Under the pieces are notes generated by a model that worked only from the letters and a program-made list of their open reading frames with translations, was not told the DNA's origin and did not search any database. The position numbers and the translations under genes are program-made. A stretch of 37,860 nucleotides of DNA from an uncultured Woeseiaceae bacterium (GTDB taxonomy: Bacteria; Pseudomonadota; Gammaproteobacteria; Steroidobacterales; Woeseiaceae): assembly GCA_947259145.1 (NCBI GenBank), contig CAMYLB010000309.1, forward strand, positions 1-37,860, given 5' to 3'. Shown here one piece after another: positions 7,897-16,137 of the stretch. Positions within the stretch are counted from its first letter, which is position 1. Every line of letters begins with the position of its first letter.

Positions 7897-9249
7897 ATGA
7901 ATATGAATCGCGAAATTTCTCTGAAGCTATGCCTTGCGTTAGTCGTCGGCGTACTTGCTTTCGGTAGTGCCGGGGCGCAAAAAGCTACCGACGAAGACAG
8001 AGATAAAACCAAGACCAAGCAGGCGCAGGCCGTTAGCAAGGAAGTGTATGAGCGTATCCAGAAAGCTCAGGAAATGGTTGATGCGAAGAACTACAACGGG
8101 GCGCTAAAATCCCTGAACAACCTATACAATCCTGACAAGCTTACCGAGTATGAACAGGCCAATGTGCTGAACTACATTGGCTTTGTTTATTACAACATGG
8201 ACGACACCAAAAACGCGATTCGTACTTATGAAAAGATGCTCGCGATCCCGACATTAGAGCCGCAGCAAGCAAAACAAACAACGTTTACGATGGCGCAGTT
8301 GTTGACGATGGAAGAGCAGTATGGAAAGGCGCTCACTACGCTGGATAAATGGTTCGTGCTTGAGACGAACCCGGCGCCGGAGCCATTCATTCTGCGGGCA
8401 CAGATCCTCTATAACCTCGAGCGTTACAAAGAAATGGTATCGCCGATAGAAAACGCGATGCGTGTCGCGAAGGAACGTGACAAGCCGCCGAAGGAGAATT
8501 GGTACGGCTTGCTGAACTTTGCGTATTTCCAGCAGGAAAATTACGAGAAGGTCCGCGATATACAAATTATTTTGTTGGAAAACTGGCCAAAAGCGCGCTA
8601 CTGGAAGTCACTTGCCGGTGCGTTTACGGAACTCGGCCAGGATGAGAAGCTGATTTACGCCTACGATGCAGCGCACACGCAGGGCATGCTGGAAAAGGAC
8701 ACCGAATTCGTGACCATGGCGCAGCTTTATCTGCAAGCGGAAGTACCCTACAAAGCGGCAACGCTGCTGGAAGAGAAGATGAACGCCGGCATCGTCCCGA
8801 AAAGCGAGAAGAACTATCGTCTCCTGTCACAGTCATGGATGTTGGCCCAGGAAGATAAAAAGGCCATTCCGGCGCTGCAGGCGGCCGCAAAACTTGCGAC
8901 GCACGGCGAACTTAATCAAAGGCTCGCCAACACGTACCTGAATATCGGTAACTACTCGGAGTGTACTAAATCCGCAAACGATGCAATTCGAAAAGGCGGC
9001 CTCAAGAACCCCGACAATATGCAGATTTCACTGGGCATGTGCCTGTACAACCTGCGTCGCTATTCGGACGCCAAAGCGGCGTTTAGAAAAGCGTCTGAGA
9101 CGCCACGCTCTGTACGCACAGCAGATCAGTGGATAAGGGTTATCGATGCGGACGTAGAGCGAAATCGACAGATCAAGCTCGCCGAAGAAGCTGCCCGCAA
9201 GAAACGCCAGGAACTGGACGCGAAGAAAGCCAAAGCCCTGCGCGTCTGA
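7897..9249 (+). CDS. Periplasmic tetratricopeptide-repeat protein of the TonB2 locus
   Basis: I start at the ATG at 7897, after AAGAGGA. This gives a signal peptide ending around GSAGA|Q and a protein of 450 residues. The earlier ORF start overlaps tonB and adds a charged non-signal stretch. The mature part is built of helical repeats with TPR character, such as ALKSLNNLYNPDKL, NVLNYIGFVYYNMDDTKNAI and NLRRYSDAKAAFRKA. It has a lysine/alanine-rich end (AARKKRQELDAKKAKALRV). A TPR protein ends the tonB2 cluster of Vibrio in the same position. Role inferred: a periplasmic scaffold for the energising complex. The ORF is followed by a strong hairpin, so it is the last gene of the operon. Confidence 0.87.
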   Translation: MNMNREISLKLCLALVVGVLAFGSAGAQKATDEDRDKTKTKQAQAVSKEVYERIQKAQEMVDAKNYNGALKSLNNLYNPDKLTEYEQANVLNYIGFVYYNMDDTKNAIRTYEKMLAIPTLEPQQAKQTTFTMAQLLTMEEQYGKALTTLDKWFVLETNPAPEPFILRAQILYNLERYKEMVSPIENAMRVAKERDKPPKENWYGLLNFAYFQQENYEKVRDIQIILLENWPKARYWKSLAGAFTELGQDEKLIYAYDAAHTQGMLEKDTEFVTMAQLYLQAEVPYKAATLLEEKMNAGIVPKSEKNYRLLSQSWMLAQEDKKAIPALQAAAKLATHGELNQRLANTYLNIGNYSECTKSANDAIRKGGLKNPDNMQISLGMCLYNLRRYSDAKAAFRKASETPRSVRTADQWIRVIDADVERNRQIKLAEEAARKKRQELDAKKAKALRV

Positions 9250-9292
9250 GAAGACTAGCCAGCAGCAACCGCGCTTTTTCATTGATTTATTG

Positions 9293-9322
9293 GGGCGTTG
9301 ACCGGAAACGGTCAACGCCCTT
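9293..9322 (+). terminator. Strong hairpin ending the TonB-type operon
   Basis: GGGCGTTGACCG pairs perfectly over 12 bp with CGGTCAACGCCC around a GAAA tetraloop (9293-9320). The following TTAAAATT is only weakly U-rich, so it may act as a leaky terminator or 3-prime stabilising element between the TPR gene and the ferredoxin gene. It is symmetrical enough to act on either strand. Confidence 0.6.
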
Positions 9323-9355
9323 AAAATTGCGCGTTGATTATTACGGGATACACAA

Positions 9356-9676
9356 ATGCCAAATATTACTTATGTCGCCACCGATGGAAGCCGCCACGAA
9401 GTTGAGGTGGAAAGCGGCTATTCGGTTATGGAGGGTGCCATAAACAATGAAATAGACGGCATTGTCGCCGAATGTGGTGGTGCCTGCGCCTGTGCGACTT
9501 GCCACAGCTATGTCGACGAGGCCTGGCTCGACAAACTTCCTGAAATGGATGATATGGAAGACAGCATGCTCGATGCGGCGTTCGAACGTAAGCCAAACAG
9601 TCGACTAACCTGTCAGATCGAGGTCTCTGACAAGCTGGATGGGCTGGTTATTCACGTGGCCGACAACGACTACTGA
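9356..9676 (+). CDS. 2Fe-2S ferredoxin (putidaredoxin/adrenodoxin type)
   Basis: The 106-residue protein carries the vertebrate/putidaredoxin-type cluster motif CGGACACATCHSYV (C-x5-C-x2-C), a fourth cysteine in RLTCQIEV, and the acidic partner-docking helix DKLPEMDDMEDSML. Such ferredoxins pass single electrons from an NAD(P)H reductase to cytochromes P450, Rieske oxygenases or assembly proteins in the cytoplasm. No reductase or oxygenase lies nearby, so the partner is unknown. It stands alone behind the TonB operon hairpin; the ribosome site is weak (GGGATAC). IscFdx is less likely because the isc genes are absent here. Confidence 0.93.
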   Translation: MPNITYVATDGSRHEVEVESGYSVMEGAINNEIDGIVAECGGACACATCHSYVDEAWLDKLPEMDDMEDSMLDAAFERKPNSRLTCQIEVSDKLDGLVIHVADNDY

Positions 9677-9778
9677 GGAGCGACAAACAGCCTCCATTAT
9701 CGTGCGCCGGCAATGCTCCTTATGCAGACAACATTGTCCCCTCTATGAGCAGCGCGCTCTTACGATGCTTCAGCACGG

Positions 9779-10945
9779 TCACCGCAGGCCGGTTTCGGTC
9801 CGGCCAATCACCATGCGTTGAATCTCACTCGTGCCCTCGTAGATTTCGGTGATTTTCGCGTCGCGAAAATATCTTTCTAGCGGCAATTCCTTGCTATAGC
9901 CCATGCCGCCGTGAATCTGCAACGCCTGGTGGGTCACGAACATCGCGGTTTCCGAGGCATAGAGCTTCGCAATGCTCGAATTCAGCGTGTTTCTCGCGCC
10001 GGTTTTCTTTGCATGCTGCTTTGACCATGCCGCTCGTAGTACCAGAAGTTGTGATGCGTCGATCCGCATCTTCATATCAGCGATCTTGTCCTGAATCGCC
10101 TGAAAACTGCCGATCGGGGCGCCGAATGCCTTGCGTTCCCTCGAGTACTCTACGGCTGCGGCGTAAGCGGCTTGCGCGATTCCTACGGCTTGTGCCGCAA
10201 CGCCAACACGTCCCGCATCAAGAACGGTAAGCGCGATCTTGAATCCTTTCCCTTCGTCGCCGATTCGATTCCCGACGGGGCACACATAGTCTTCAAGTTC
10301 TATTTCGCAGGTCGCTGAAGCGCGGATGCCAAGTTTCGGCTCCGTCTTGCCAACCCGAAATCCAGGTTTTTCGGTATCGATCACAAAAGCGCTGATACCC
10401 ACGGATTCGCCACTGCTATCGAGCGTCTGCGTGAACACGATCATGTATTTCGCAACTGGTCCCGACGTGATCCATGCTTTCTTGCCATTTAGCGTGTAGT
10501 GCGAACCGTCTGCAGAACGTTCTGCACGCGAGCGCATGGTTGCAGCATCGGATCCGGATTGTGGTTCGGTGAGCGCGTAGGCGCCGTTGACCTCACCTGA
10601 CGCGACCGGACGAAGGTACTTTTGCTTCTGCTCTTCGCTACCGAACTCGTGTAGCGGCACGCCGAACAGTGAATTATTTACGGATACAATCGTGCCATGG
10701 GCGGCGTCAGCCGCAGAAATTTCTTCCATAACAAGCACATAGCTAATCGAGTCCAGCCCCGATCCACCGTATTCCTCAGGTATCTCGATGCCCATGAATC
10801 CCAGTTCACCGGCCTGTCGAATGGTCTCCAATGGAAACTCGCCGCTTGCATCGAACTGTGCGGCGATGGGGGCAATTTCATTTTGGGCAAATTCGCGAGC
10901 CGCATCTTGTATAAGTTGTTGTTCTTCAGTTAGCGCAAAGTCCAT
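9779..10945 (-). CDS. Acyl-CoA dehydrogenase (short/branched-chain type)
   Basis: The 388-residue flavoenzyme oxidises acyl-CoA to trans-2-enoyl-CoA and passes electrons to ETF. The N-terminal helical domain starts MDFALTEEQQLI. YALTEPQSGSDAATM and KKAWITSG bind FAD and substrate. The catalytic base lies in the C-terminal IYEGTSEIQRMVIGR, the position used by short- and medium-chain enzymes. I chose the ATG at 10945 with GGAAGAG upstream; the ORF track's longer start runs into the divergent peroxiredoxin promoter. The etfAB genes encoding its electron acceptor lie 600 bp away on the same strand. Substrate length cannot be read from sequence; butyryl-CoA or isovaleryl-like substrates are plausible. 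Confidence 0.93.
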   Translation of the reverse strand: MDFALTEEQQLIQDAAREFAQNEIAPIAAQFDASGEFPLETIRQAGELGFMGIEIPEEYGGSGLDSISYVLVMEEISAADAAHGTIVSVNNSLFGVPLHEFGSEEQKQKYLRPVASGEVNGAYALTEPQSGSDAATMRSRAERSADGSHYTLNGKKAWITSGPVAKYMIVFTQTLDSSGESVGISAFVIDTEKPGFRVGKTEPKLGIRASATCEIELEDYVCPVGNRIGDEGKGFKIALTVLDAGRVGVAAQAVGIAQAAYAAAVEYSRERKAFGAPIGSFQAIQDKIADMKMRIDASQLLVLRAAWSKQHAKKTGARNTLNSSIAKLYASETAMFVTHQALQIHGGMGYSKELPLERYFRDAKITEIYEGTSEIQRMVIGRTETGLR

Positions 10946-11039
10946 AGTGCTTCTCTTCCTGCTAGAATTGATAAAAGCCGGGCAAAAAGCATTGCCGATC
11001 ATGCCCACAATCTCAATACCGAAACAGGAGTAATTATCG

Positions 11040-11522
11040 ATGACAATTTCAGCTGGCCAGAAGATGCCATCTGGCGTATTTGGCGTGATGACAGACAAGG
11101 GCCCCGGCGCCATTTCCAGCGAGGACTTGTTCGCAGGGAAAAAAGTTGTGCTCGTTTCCGTGCCGGGCGCTTTTACGCCGACATGCTCGATGAATCATCT
11201 GCCAGGATTCGTCGATGAAGCGGCAAAGTTGCAGGCCAAGGGTGTCGACACGATTGCCTGCATGGCAGTCAATGATGTCTTCGTCATGGACGCCTGGGGC
11301 AAGGATCGAAGTGTCGGCGACAATGTCATGATGCTTGCAGATGGCAATGGTGAATACGCCAGAGCATTGGGACTTGAGATGGATGCTACCGGCTTCGGAA
11401 TGGGCATGCGCGGCCAGCGCTTCGCGATTGTCGTCGACGATGGCGTCGCCGCTCATGTCGCCGTCGAGGCGCCAGGGCAGTTTGAAGTCAGCAAGGCGGA
11501 GGCCATCCTCGGCGCCTTATAG
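11040..11522 (+). CDS. Peroxiredoxin (Prx5/hybrid type, AhpC-TSA superfamily)
   Basis: The 160-residue thioredoxin-fold peroxidase reduces hydrogen peroxide and alkyl hydroperoxides using an active-site cysteine. The peroxidatic motif PGAFTPTCSMNHLPGF is typical of the Prx5 subgroup. Other conserved parts are KGVDTIACMAVNDVFVMDAW and GMGMRGQRFAIVVDDG. A further cysteine in TIACMAV exists, but no C-terminal glutaredoxin domain is fused, so glutathione/glutaredoxin or thioredoxin must act in trans. AGGAG lies 9-10 bases before the ATG. It is transcribed divergently from the acyl-CoA dehydrogenase, whose flavin is a possible peroxide source. Confidence 0.94.
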   Translation: MTISAGQKMPSGVFGVMTDKGPGAISSEDLFAGKKVVLVSVPGAFTPTCSMNHLPGFVDEAAKLQAKGVDTIACMAVNDVFVMDAWGKDRSVGDNVMMLADGNGEYARALGLEMDATGFGMGMRGQRFAIVVDDGVAAHVAVEAPGQFEVSKAEAILGAL

Positions 11523-11541
11523 GCGCCGGGAAGGACCAGTC

Positions 11542-12483
11542 CTAGTCCAGCGCGTCCGTCAATTCCGGGACGATGCTGAACAGGTCACCGACGAGTCCGA
11601 TATCCGACACTTCAAAGATGGGAGCTTCCTCGTCTTTGTTGATCGCGACGATCGTGCCCGCATCCTTGATACCGGTAATGTGCTGAATTGCCCCTGAGAT
11701 ACCGATAGCGATGTACAGGTCCGGCGCAATGATCTGACCGGTTTGTCCAACCTGGGTTTCCGGCGGCACATAACCGGCATCGACAGCGGCCCGGGACGAG
11801 CCGATCGCCGCGCCGAGTTTGTCGGCTAACTTGTAAATCAGCGCAAACTTCTCTTCGCTGCCTAGCGCGCGACCGCCGGAGACTACCTTGGCGGCGGCCT
11901 GCAGGTCCGGACGATCGGACTGGCCGGTCTGCACCTCGATAAACCGGGTGTGCGTCGGCAACTCGGCGTCAATATTTGTGTTTTCGATCGTGGCGCTGTT
12001 GCCGCCGTCAGCAGCCGGGTACGAAGCGGTTCGAACCGTCGCCACCACCACGCTATCTGCCGGCGCCTCGACCGTCACAATCGCATTACCGGCGTAGATC
12101 GGGCGTTTGAAGCGTTGCGGCCCTTCGACACTCATAATGTCGCTGATCTGGTTGACGCCGAGCAAGGCAGCGACCCGTGGCATGACGTCTTTCCCGAAGG
12201 CCGTCGACGGACCGAATACATGGCTGTAGGAAGACGCCAACGCGGCTATTTGCGGTGCAAGAAGCGCCGCAATAGCAGGATCATTCTCTTCGCGTTCGAC
12301 TGTAAGAACGCGACCGACACCGCTTATTTGCGCCGCTTCAGCTGCCACGGCAGAAGCTGAGGCTGCAAAAACGACAACATCGATCTCTGCGCCTTCAACC
12401 TGTTTCGCACAGGCGACGCACTTGGCCGTGCTTGGATTCAGTGCTGCGCCATTATGCTCAGCAATTACGAGTACTTTCGACAT
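11542..12483 (-). CDS. etfA: Electron transfer flavoprotein alpha subunit
   Basis: EtfA carries the redox-active FAD of the ETF heterodimer, which collects electrons from acyl-CoA dehydrogenases for the membrane ETF:quinone oxidoreductase. Length is about 313 residues, normal. The C-terminal FAD domain shows KVVSGGRALGSEEKF, SSRAAVDAGYVPPETQVGQT and ISGAIQHITGIKD. The N-terminus MSKVLVIAEHNG is family-typical. I start at the ATG 12483, which overlaps the etfB stop (TGATG); a GTG three bases upstream is also possible. Gene order etfB-etfA is the usual operon. It converges on the peroxiredoxin gene with a 19-bp gap. Confidence 0.96.
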   Translation of the reverse strand: MSKVLVIAEHNGAALNPSTAKCVACAKQVEGAEIDVVVFAASASAVAAEAAQISGVGRVLTVEREENDPAIAALLAPQIAALASSYSHVFGPSTAFGKDVMPRVAALLGVNQISDIMSVEGPQRFKRPIYAGNAIVTVEAPADSVVVATVRTASYPAADGGNSATIENTNIDAELPTHTRFIEVQTGQSDRPDLQAAAKVVSGGRALGSEEKFALIYKLADKLGAAIGSSRAAVDAGYVPPETQVGQTGQIIAPDLYIAIGISGAIQHITGIKDAGTIVAINKDEEAPIFEVSDIGLVGDLFSIVPELTDALD

Positions 12484-13232
12484 CACACGAGTCCTTTGTC
12501 TTTAAGGGCCGTCACCAGGCCGGCTACATCCTCCACCATGATGCCGCGCTGCCTGCTTTCGGGAGGCTCGAATTTGATTTCCTTTGTTCGCGGCGCAGCT
12601 TCGACGCCAAGATCAGCGAACGGGATTTGATCGAGAGGTTTCTTTTTGGCCTTCATGATGTCCGGCAACTTGACGTAGCGGGGCTCGTTCAACCGCAAAT
12701 CAACGGTGATGACGGCGGGCAGGTCAATCTCAATTGTCTCAAGCCCGATGTCCACCTCGCGCGTCACACGCGCGGTATTGCCATCAAAACTGACGGCCGA
12801 TGCAAAGGTCGCCTGCGGACGTCCCCAGACTGCCGCCAGCATCTGGCCGGTTTGGCTGTTGTCATCGTCGATCGCCTGTTTACCGAGGATGACGAGGTCC
12901 ACATTCTCGCGCTCAATAATTGCTTTGAAAATCCGCGCCGCTGTCAGCGGATCAGCCGATTCGTCGGTCTGAACCAGGATCGCGCGATCCGCGCCCATAG
13001 CCAGTCCGGTACGCAGCTGCTGCTGGGAATCTGCGGTCCCGATGGACAAGACGATAACCTCGGACGCTTCACCTCGTTCCTTGATGCGTAGGGCTTCTTC
13101 AAGCGCGATTTCATCAAATGGATTGATGCTCATCTTTACGCCATCCGTTTCGACACCGCTGCCGTCACTCTTGACCTGAACCCTGACGTTGTAGTCAACA
13201 ACACGTTTCAAGCCGACTAAAATCTTTTCCAC
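12483..13232 (-). CDS. etfB: Electron transfer flavoprotein beta subunit
   Basis: The 249-residue EtfB holds the structural AMP and the loop that docks with dehydrogenases. Visible features are MSINPFDEIALEEALRIKE, the family signature around DLVILGKQAIDDDNSQTGQM and the dehydrogenase-recognition region DLRLNEPRYVKLPDIMKAKKK. The start codon is GTG, preceded by AGGGAGT. It is translationally coupled to etfA by overlapping stop and start codons. It is divergent from the sulfurtransferase gene; the 115-bp gap must hold both promoters. Confidence 0.96.
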   Translation of the reverse strand: MEKILVGLKRVVDYNVRVQVKSDGSGVETDGVKMSINPFDEIALEEALRIKERGEASEVIVLSIGTADSQQQLRTGLAMGADRAILVQTDESADPLTAARIFKAIIERENVDLVILGKQAIDDDNSQTGQMLAAVWGRPQATFASAVSFDGNTARVTREVDIGLETIEIDLPAVITVDLRLNEPRYVKLPDIMKAKKKPLDQIPFADLGVEAAPRTKEIKFEPPESRQRGIMVEDVAGLVTALKDKGLV

Positions 13233-13347
13233 TTATCTGACTCCCTGTTTGCCCGCAGATCGACTGCAGGCTTCTCTGGCGGCACGCTATTGTCTACGAC
13301 GTACCCGCCGTGTACAAGATCAAAAGCGCCTAAAAGCAGAGGTAAGG

Positions 13348-14238
13348 ATGGGACAAGACAGCAACCTGATTGATACACATGAGCTGCAATCGCGAATTGA
13401 CGATTCGGATTTGCGAATTATCGACAGTCGCTTTGACCTTGCCGATCCGGGCGCCGGCCGGCGCGCCTACCTGCAGGGGCATATTCCCGGAGCCGTGTTC
13501 GCCGACCTCGATCGGGACCTTGCCGCACCGATCAGCCCGCAGAGTGGCCGCCATCCGCTTCCTGATGTGGCTGAGTTTGCGGCGACGCTCGGCAGGCTGG
13601 GAGTGACTAACGCTTCAAATGTCGTTGTCTACGACGCAGGCAACGGCGCATTGGCAGCACGTGCATGGTGGCTGCTGCGCTGGCTTGGTCATGAGCGCGT
13701 TCGACTGTTGGACGGAGGACTTGCTCACTGGATTGCATCTGCCGGACCTGTAGTCAGCGGAGCCGAACAGGTTTCGGAGACGCAGTTCCTGCCTGAGCCG
13801 CGTGACGACATGGTCGTGACGACTGCGGAACTCGAGAGCGACGTGGACGCCATCGCAAGCATGCGGCTGTATGACGCTCGTGATGCCGCTCGCTTTCGCG
13901 GTGAAATCGAGCCCATAGACCCGGTCGCAGGGCATGTTCCGGGCTCTTTGAGCCTGCCGTTTCCCGTGAGCCTGGATGCCGACGGCCGCTGGAAATCGCA
14001 GGAGGCTCTCGAGCAACTGTGGCTCTCCGTTCTTGGTGAGGACAGGAACGCACCCTGGGCCGTCATGTGTGGCTCCGGCGTGACGGCCTGCCACCTGGCC
14101 ATTTCAGGCGTGCAGGCCGGCTACAGGGAACCAAGACTCTATGTGGGCTCCTGGAGTGAGTGGATTCGGGATCCAGAGCGTCCGGTCGGCCTCGGAAATG
14201 GCTGGAATCCGGACCCGGGGGCTGCGGATTTGGCTTAA
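13348..14238 (+). CDS. sseA: Thiosulfate/3-mercaptopyruvate sulfurtransferase (two-domain rhodanese)
   Basis: The 296-residue tandem rhodanese starts at the ATG 13348 after AGAGGTAAGG; the ORF track start 99 bp earlier has no support. The first, inactive rhodanese repeat includes DSRFDLADPGAGRRAYLQGH and VVYDAGNG. The second carries YDARDAARFRGEIEPIDPVAG and the active-site loop MCGSGVTACHLA. The CGSGVTA loop is that of mercaptopyruvate sulfurtransferases such as E. coli SseA. It transfers sulfane sulfur to thiols or cyanide. The symbol is by similarity; a thiosulfate-preferring enzyme is the alternative. Confidence 0.9.
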   Translation: MGQDSNLIDTHELQSRIDDSDLRIIDSRFDLADPGAGRRAYLQGHIPGAVFADLDRDLAAPISPQSGRHPLPDVAEFAATLGRLGVTNASNVVVYDAGNGALAARAWWLLRWLGHERVRLLDGGLAHWIASAGPVVSGAEQVSETQFLPEPRDDMVVTTAELESDVDAIASMRLYDARDAARFRGEIEPIDPVAGHVPGSLSLPFPVSLDADGRWKSQEALEQLWLSVLGEDRNAPWAVMCGSGVTACHLAISGVQAGYREPRLYVGSWSEWIRDPERPVGLGNGWNPDPGAADLA

Positions 14239-14304
14239 ACTAAACGCGGATTCGGGGTCTAATTCCGATGTAAAGGGTCCGATTGGTCGATGATGGAGGT
14301 GGCT

Positions 14305-14805
14305 ATGCTCAGACGATCGGAAAAACACAACGTGTATATTAAACAAATGCTTATCGGGTTTTGTTTAAGCAGTTTATTAGCTTGTGCCGGCACAAATAGC
14401 GACGACGACAGGTCGGGTTCACGGGGCTTGGATTGCATCTACGAGCCAAGTATCCGAGGATATACCGTCCTTGATGAGTCGAATTTGATTGTTTCGGCTG
14501 CGGGACGCAGCAAGTACCATGTCAGGTTGCAGCGAAGGGCCTTCGGACTCCAGTCCAGCTGGGGAATCGCCTTCAGGTCGCAGACAAGCACTATTTGCTC
14601 AGCGTTCAGCGAAGTCATTTTTGACGGCAGTTTCGACAACCAATCGATAAGGATCGCGAACATCAGGCGGCTGAACGCGGAAGAGGAGGACGACCTTCTG
14701 ATCCGGTACGGCAAGAAAAAGCCGACAATTGAACACACACCGGCACCACAGGAAATGAAAGGTGCCGAGGTGGAAGAGCTGGACCCGGACGCAGACGACG
14801 AATAG
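14305..14805 (+). CDS. Small lipoprotein, DUF6491-like
   Basis: I choose the ATG at 14305 because GGAGG lies 5 bases upstream. The 166-residue product has a lipoprotein signal peptide with lipobox LLAC (cysteine 27). A globular part follows that contains LDCIYEPSIRGYTVLDESN, a segment near FRSQTSTICSAFSE, and IANIRRLNAEEED. This pattern (one cysteine near the start, one in a T.IC motif, then R-R-L) resembles the DUF6491 family of small proteobacterial lipoproteins. The tail is acidic (VEELDPDADDE). Function unknown. It ends at a strong terminator and appears monocistronic. Confidence 0.75.
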   Translation: MLRRSEKHNVYIKQMLIGFCLSSLLACAGTNSDDDRSGSRGLDCIYEPSIRGYTVLDESNLIVSAAGRSKYHVRLQRRAFGLQSSWGIAFRSQTSTICSAFSEVIFDGSFDNQSIRIANIRRLNAEEEDDLLIRYGKKKPTIEHTPAPQEMKGAEVEELDPDADDE

Positions 14806-14834
14806 TCGGGATCCGCAATCTCCGTGCGGACCCG

Positions 14835-14867
14835 CCCGGCCAACCGCAAGGTTGGCCGGGTTTTTTT
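14835..14867 (+). terminator. Rho-independent terminator after the lipoprotein gene
   Basis: CCCGGCCAACC pairs over 11 bp with GGTTGGCCGGG around a GCAA tetraloop, followed by seven T. It lies 30 bp after the lipoprotein stop and 32 bp before the start of the CoA-transferase gene, separating the two transcription units. Confidence 0.93.
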
Positions 14868-14898
14868 GACGCGTGCAGAGCGGGAGTTTTGGCAGTCC

Positions 14899-16110
14899 AT
14901 GGCAGCGCCACTTTCGAACATCCGGATACTCGATATGAGTCGGATTCTCGCCGGTCCCTGGGCGGGCCAGTTGCTCGGTGACTACGGCGCCGATGTCGTC
15001 AAGATCGAGCGACCTGGTGTCGGTGACGACACCCGCCAGTGGGGCCCGCCCTGGCTGGACGGTCTGGCCGGGGGTGAATCGGCCTATTTCTTATCGGCGA
15101 ATCGCAACAAGCGTTCTGTCACTGTCGACATAAGCAATGCAAAGGGGCAGCAGGTCATACGCGATCTCGCCGCTACCGCCGATGTGCTACTCGAAAACTA
15201 CAAGGTTGGCACGCTGAAACGCTATGGGTTGAGCCCCGTCGAACTCTGCGCGCTTAACCCGCGACTCATCTACTGTTCGATCTCTGCTTTCGGCCAAAGC
15301 GGCTCGCGAGCTTCCGAACCGGGTTACGACGCCATGATACAGGCGTCCGCTGGTCTCATGAGTATCACTGGCCCAGCGGGTGAAGACACGGACGGACCAC
15401 AAAAGGTGGGAGTTGCGATTGCCGACATCATGGCGGGCATGTACGCGACGACCGCGGTACTGGCGGCACTGAACGCGCGCGCAGTGACCGGGCATGGACA
15501 GCATATCGATGTGCCTCTTTACGATAGCCAGGTCGCCTGGCTGGCAAATCAGAACATGAACTACCTGGTTGGCGGGGCAGTGCCGCAGCGAATGGGCACG
15601 GCGCATCCTAATCTCGTACCGTATCAGGCGTTTGCGACGCGTGATGGCAGCCTCATGCTGGCGGTCGGCAACGACCGTCAGTTTGCCGTATTTGCGGATT
15701 GTATTGCCCAGCCCGGACTCGCGACGGATGTGAGATTCCAGCGCAACAGTGATCGCATCGCGAATCGTGCCGAACTCATCAGCATCCTCGAAGCCGTGCT
15801 AAAAACGCAGACCACCGCGCATTGGCTGGGGGCGCTGGGCGACAGGGGCGTGCCGGCGGGGCCGATCAATTCGATCGACAAGGTGCTCACGGATTCCTTC
15901 GCGCAAGAACGCGGGCTGGTTCGACAACTTGCAAACACCCTCGGACAGGACGTACCCATCGTATCGAATCCTGTCGACTTCTCAGAGACACCCGTCAGCT
16001 ATAAGAAGGCGCCGCCATTGTTGGGCGAGCACACGGAAGAGGTTTTGCGCGAATGGTTGGGTTACCCTCAGGAATTGATCGCCGAGCTGCACGAGCATTC
16101 GGCAATATAG
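14899..16110 (+). CDS. CaiB/BaiF family (class III) CoA-transferase
   Basis: The 403-residue protein is the standard size of the family. Typical segments are IRILDMSRILAGPWAGQLLG, GADVVKIERPG, ANRNKRSVTVDI and LLENYKVGTLKRYGLS. EPGYDAMIQASAGLMSITG includes the catalytic aspartate that forms a mixed anhydride with the acyl group. The C-terminus has the usual PVSYKKAPPLLGEHTEEVL ending. The enzyme moves CoA between carboxylic acids. Donor and acceptor cannot be inferred; succinyl-CoA dependent transfer to a dicarboxylic or branched acid is common. ATG at 14899 follows GGGAG at a slightly long spacing. The preceding terminator shows it needs its own promoter or read-through. Confidence 0.93.
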   Translation: MAAPLSNIRILDMSRILAGPWAGQLLGDYGADVVKIERPGVGDDTRQWGPPWLDGLAGGESAYFLSANRNKRSVTVDISNAKGQQVIRDLAATADVLLENYKVGTLKRYGLSPVELCALNPRLIYCSISAFGQSGSRASEPGYDAMIQASAGLMSITGPAGEDTDGPQKVGVAIADIMAGMYATTAVLAALNARAVTGHGQHIDVPLYDSQVAWLANQNMNYLVGGAVPQRMGTAHPNLVPYQAFATRDGSLMLAVGNDRQFAVFADCIAQPGLATDVRFQRNSDRIANRAELISILEAVLKTQTTAHWLGALGDRGVPAGPINSIDKVLTDSFAQERGLVRQLANTLGQDVPIVSNPVDFSETPVSYKKAPPLLGEHTEEVLREWLGYPQELIAELHEHSAI

Positions 16111-16137
16111 GATCACACGGCCAGATTGACTGCATTT

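Noticed and set aside
11523-11541. Possible bidirectional terminator between the peroxiredoxin and etfA genes
   Set aside because: Only 19 bp with weak self-complementarity (GGAC..GTCC) and no T-tract.
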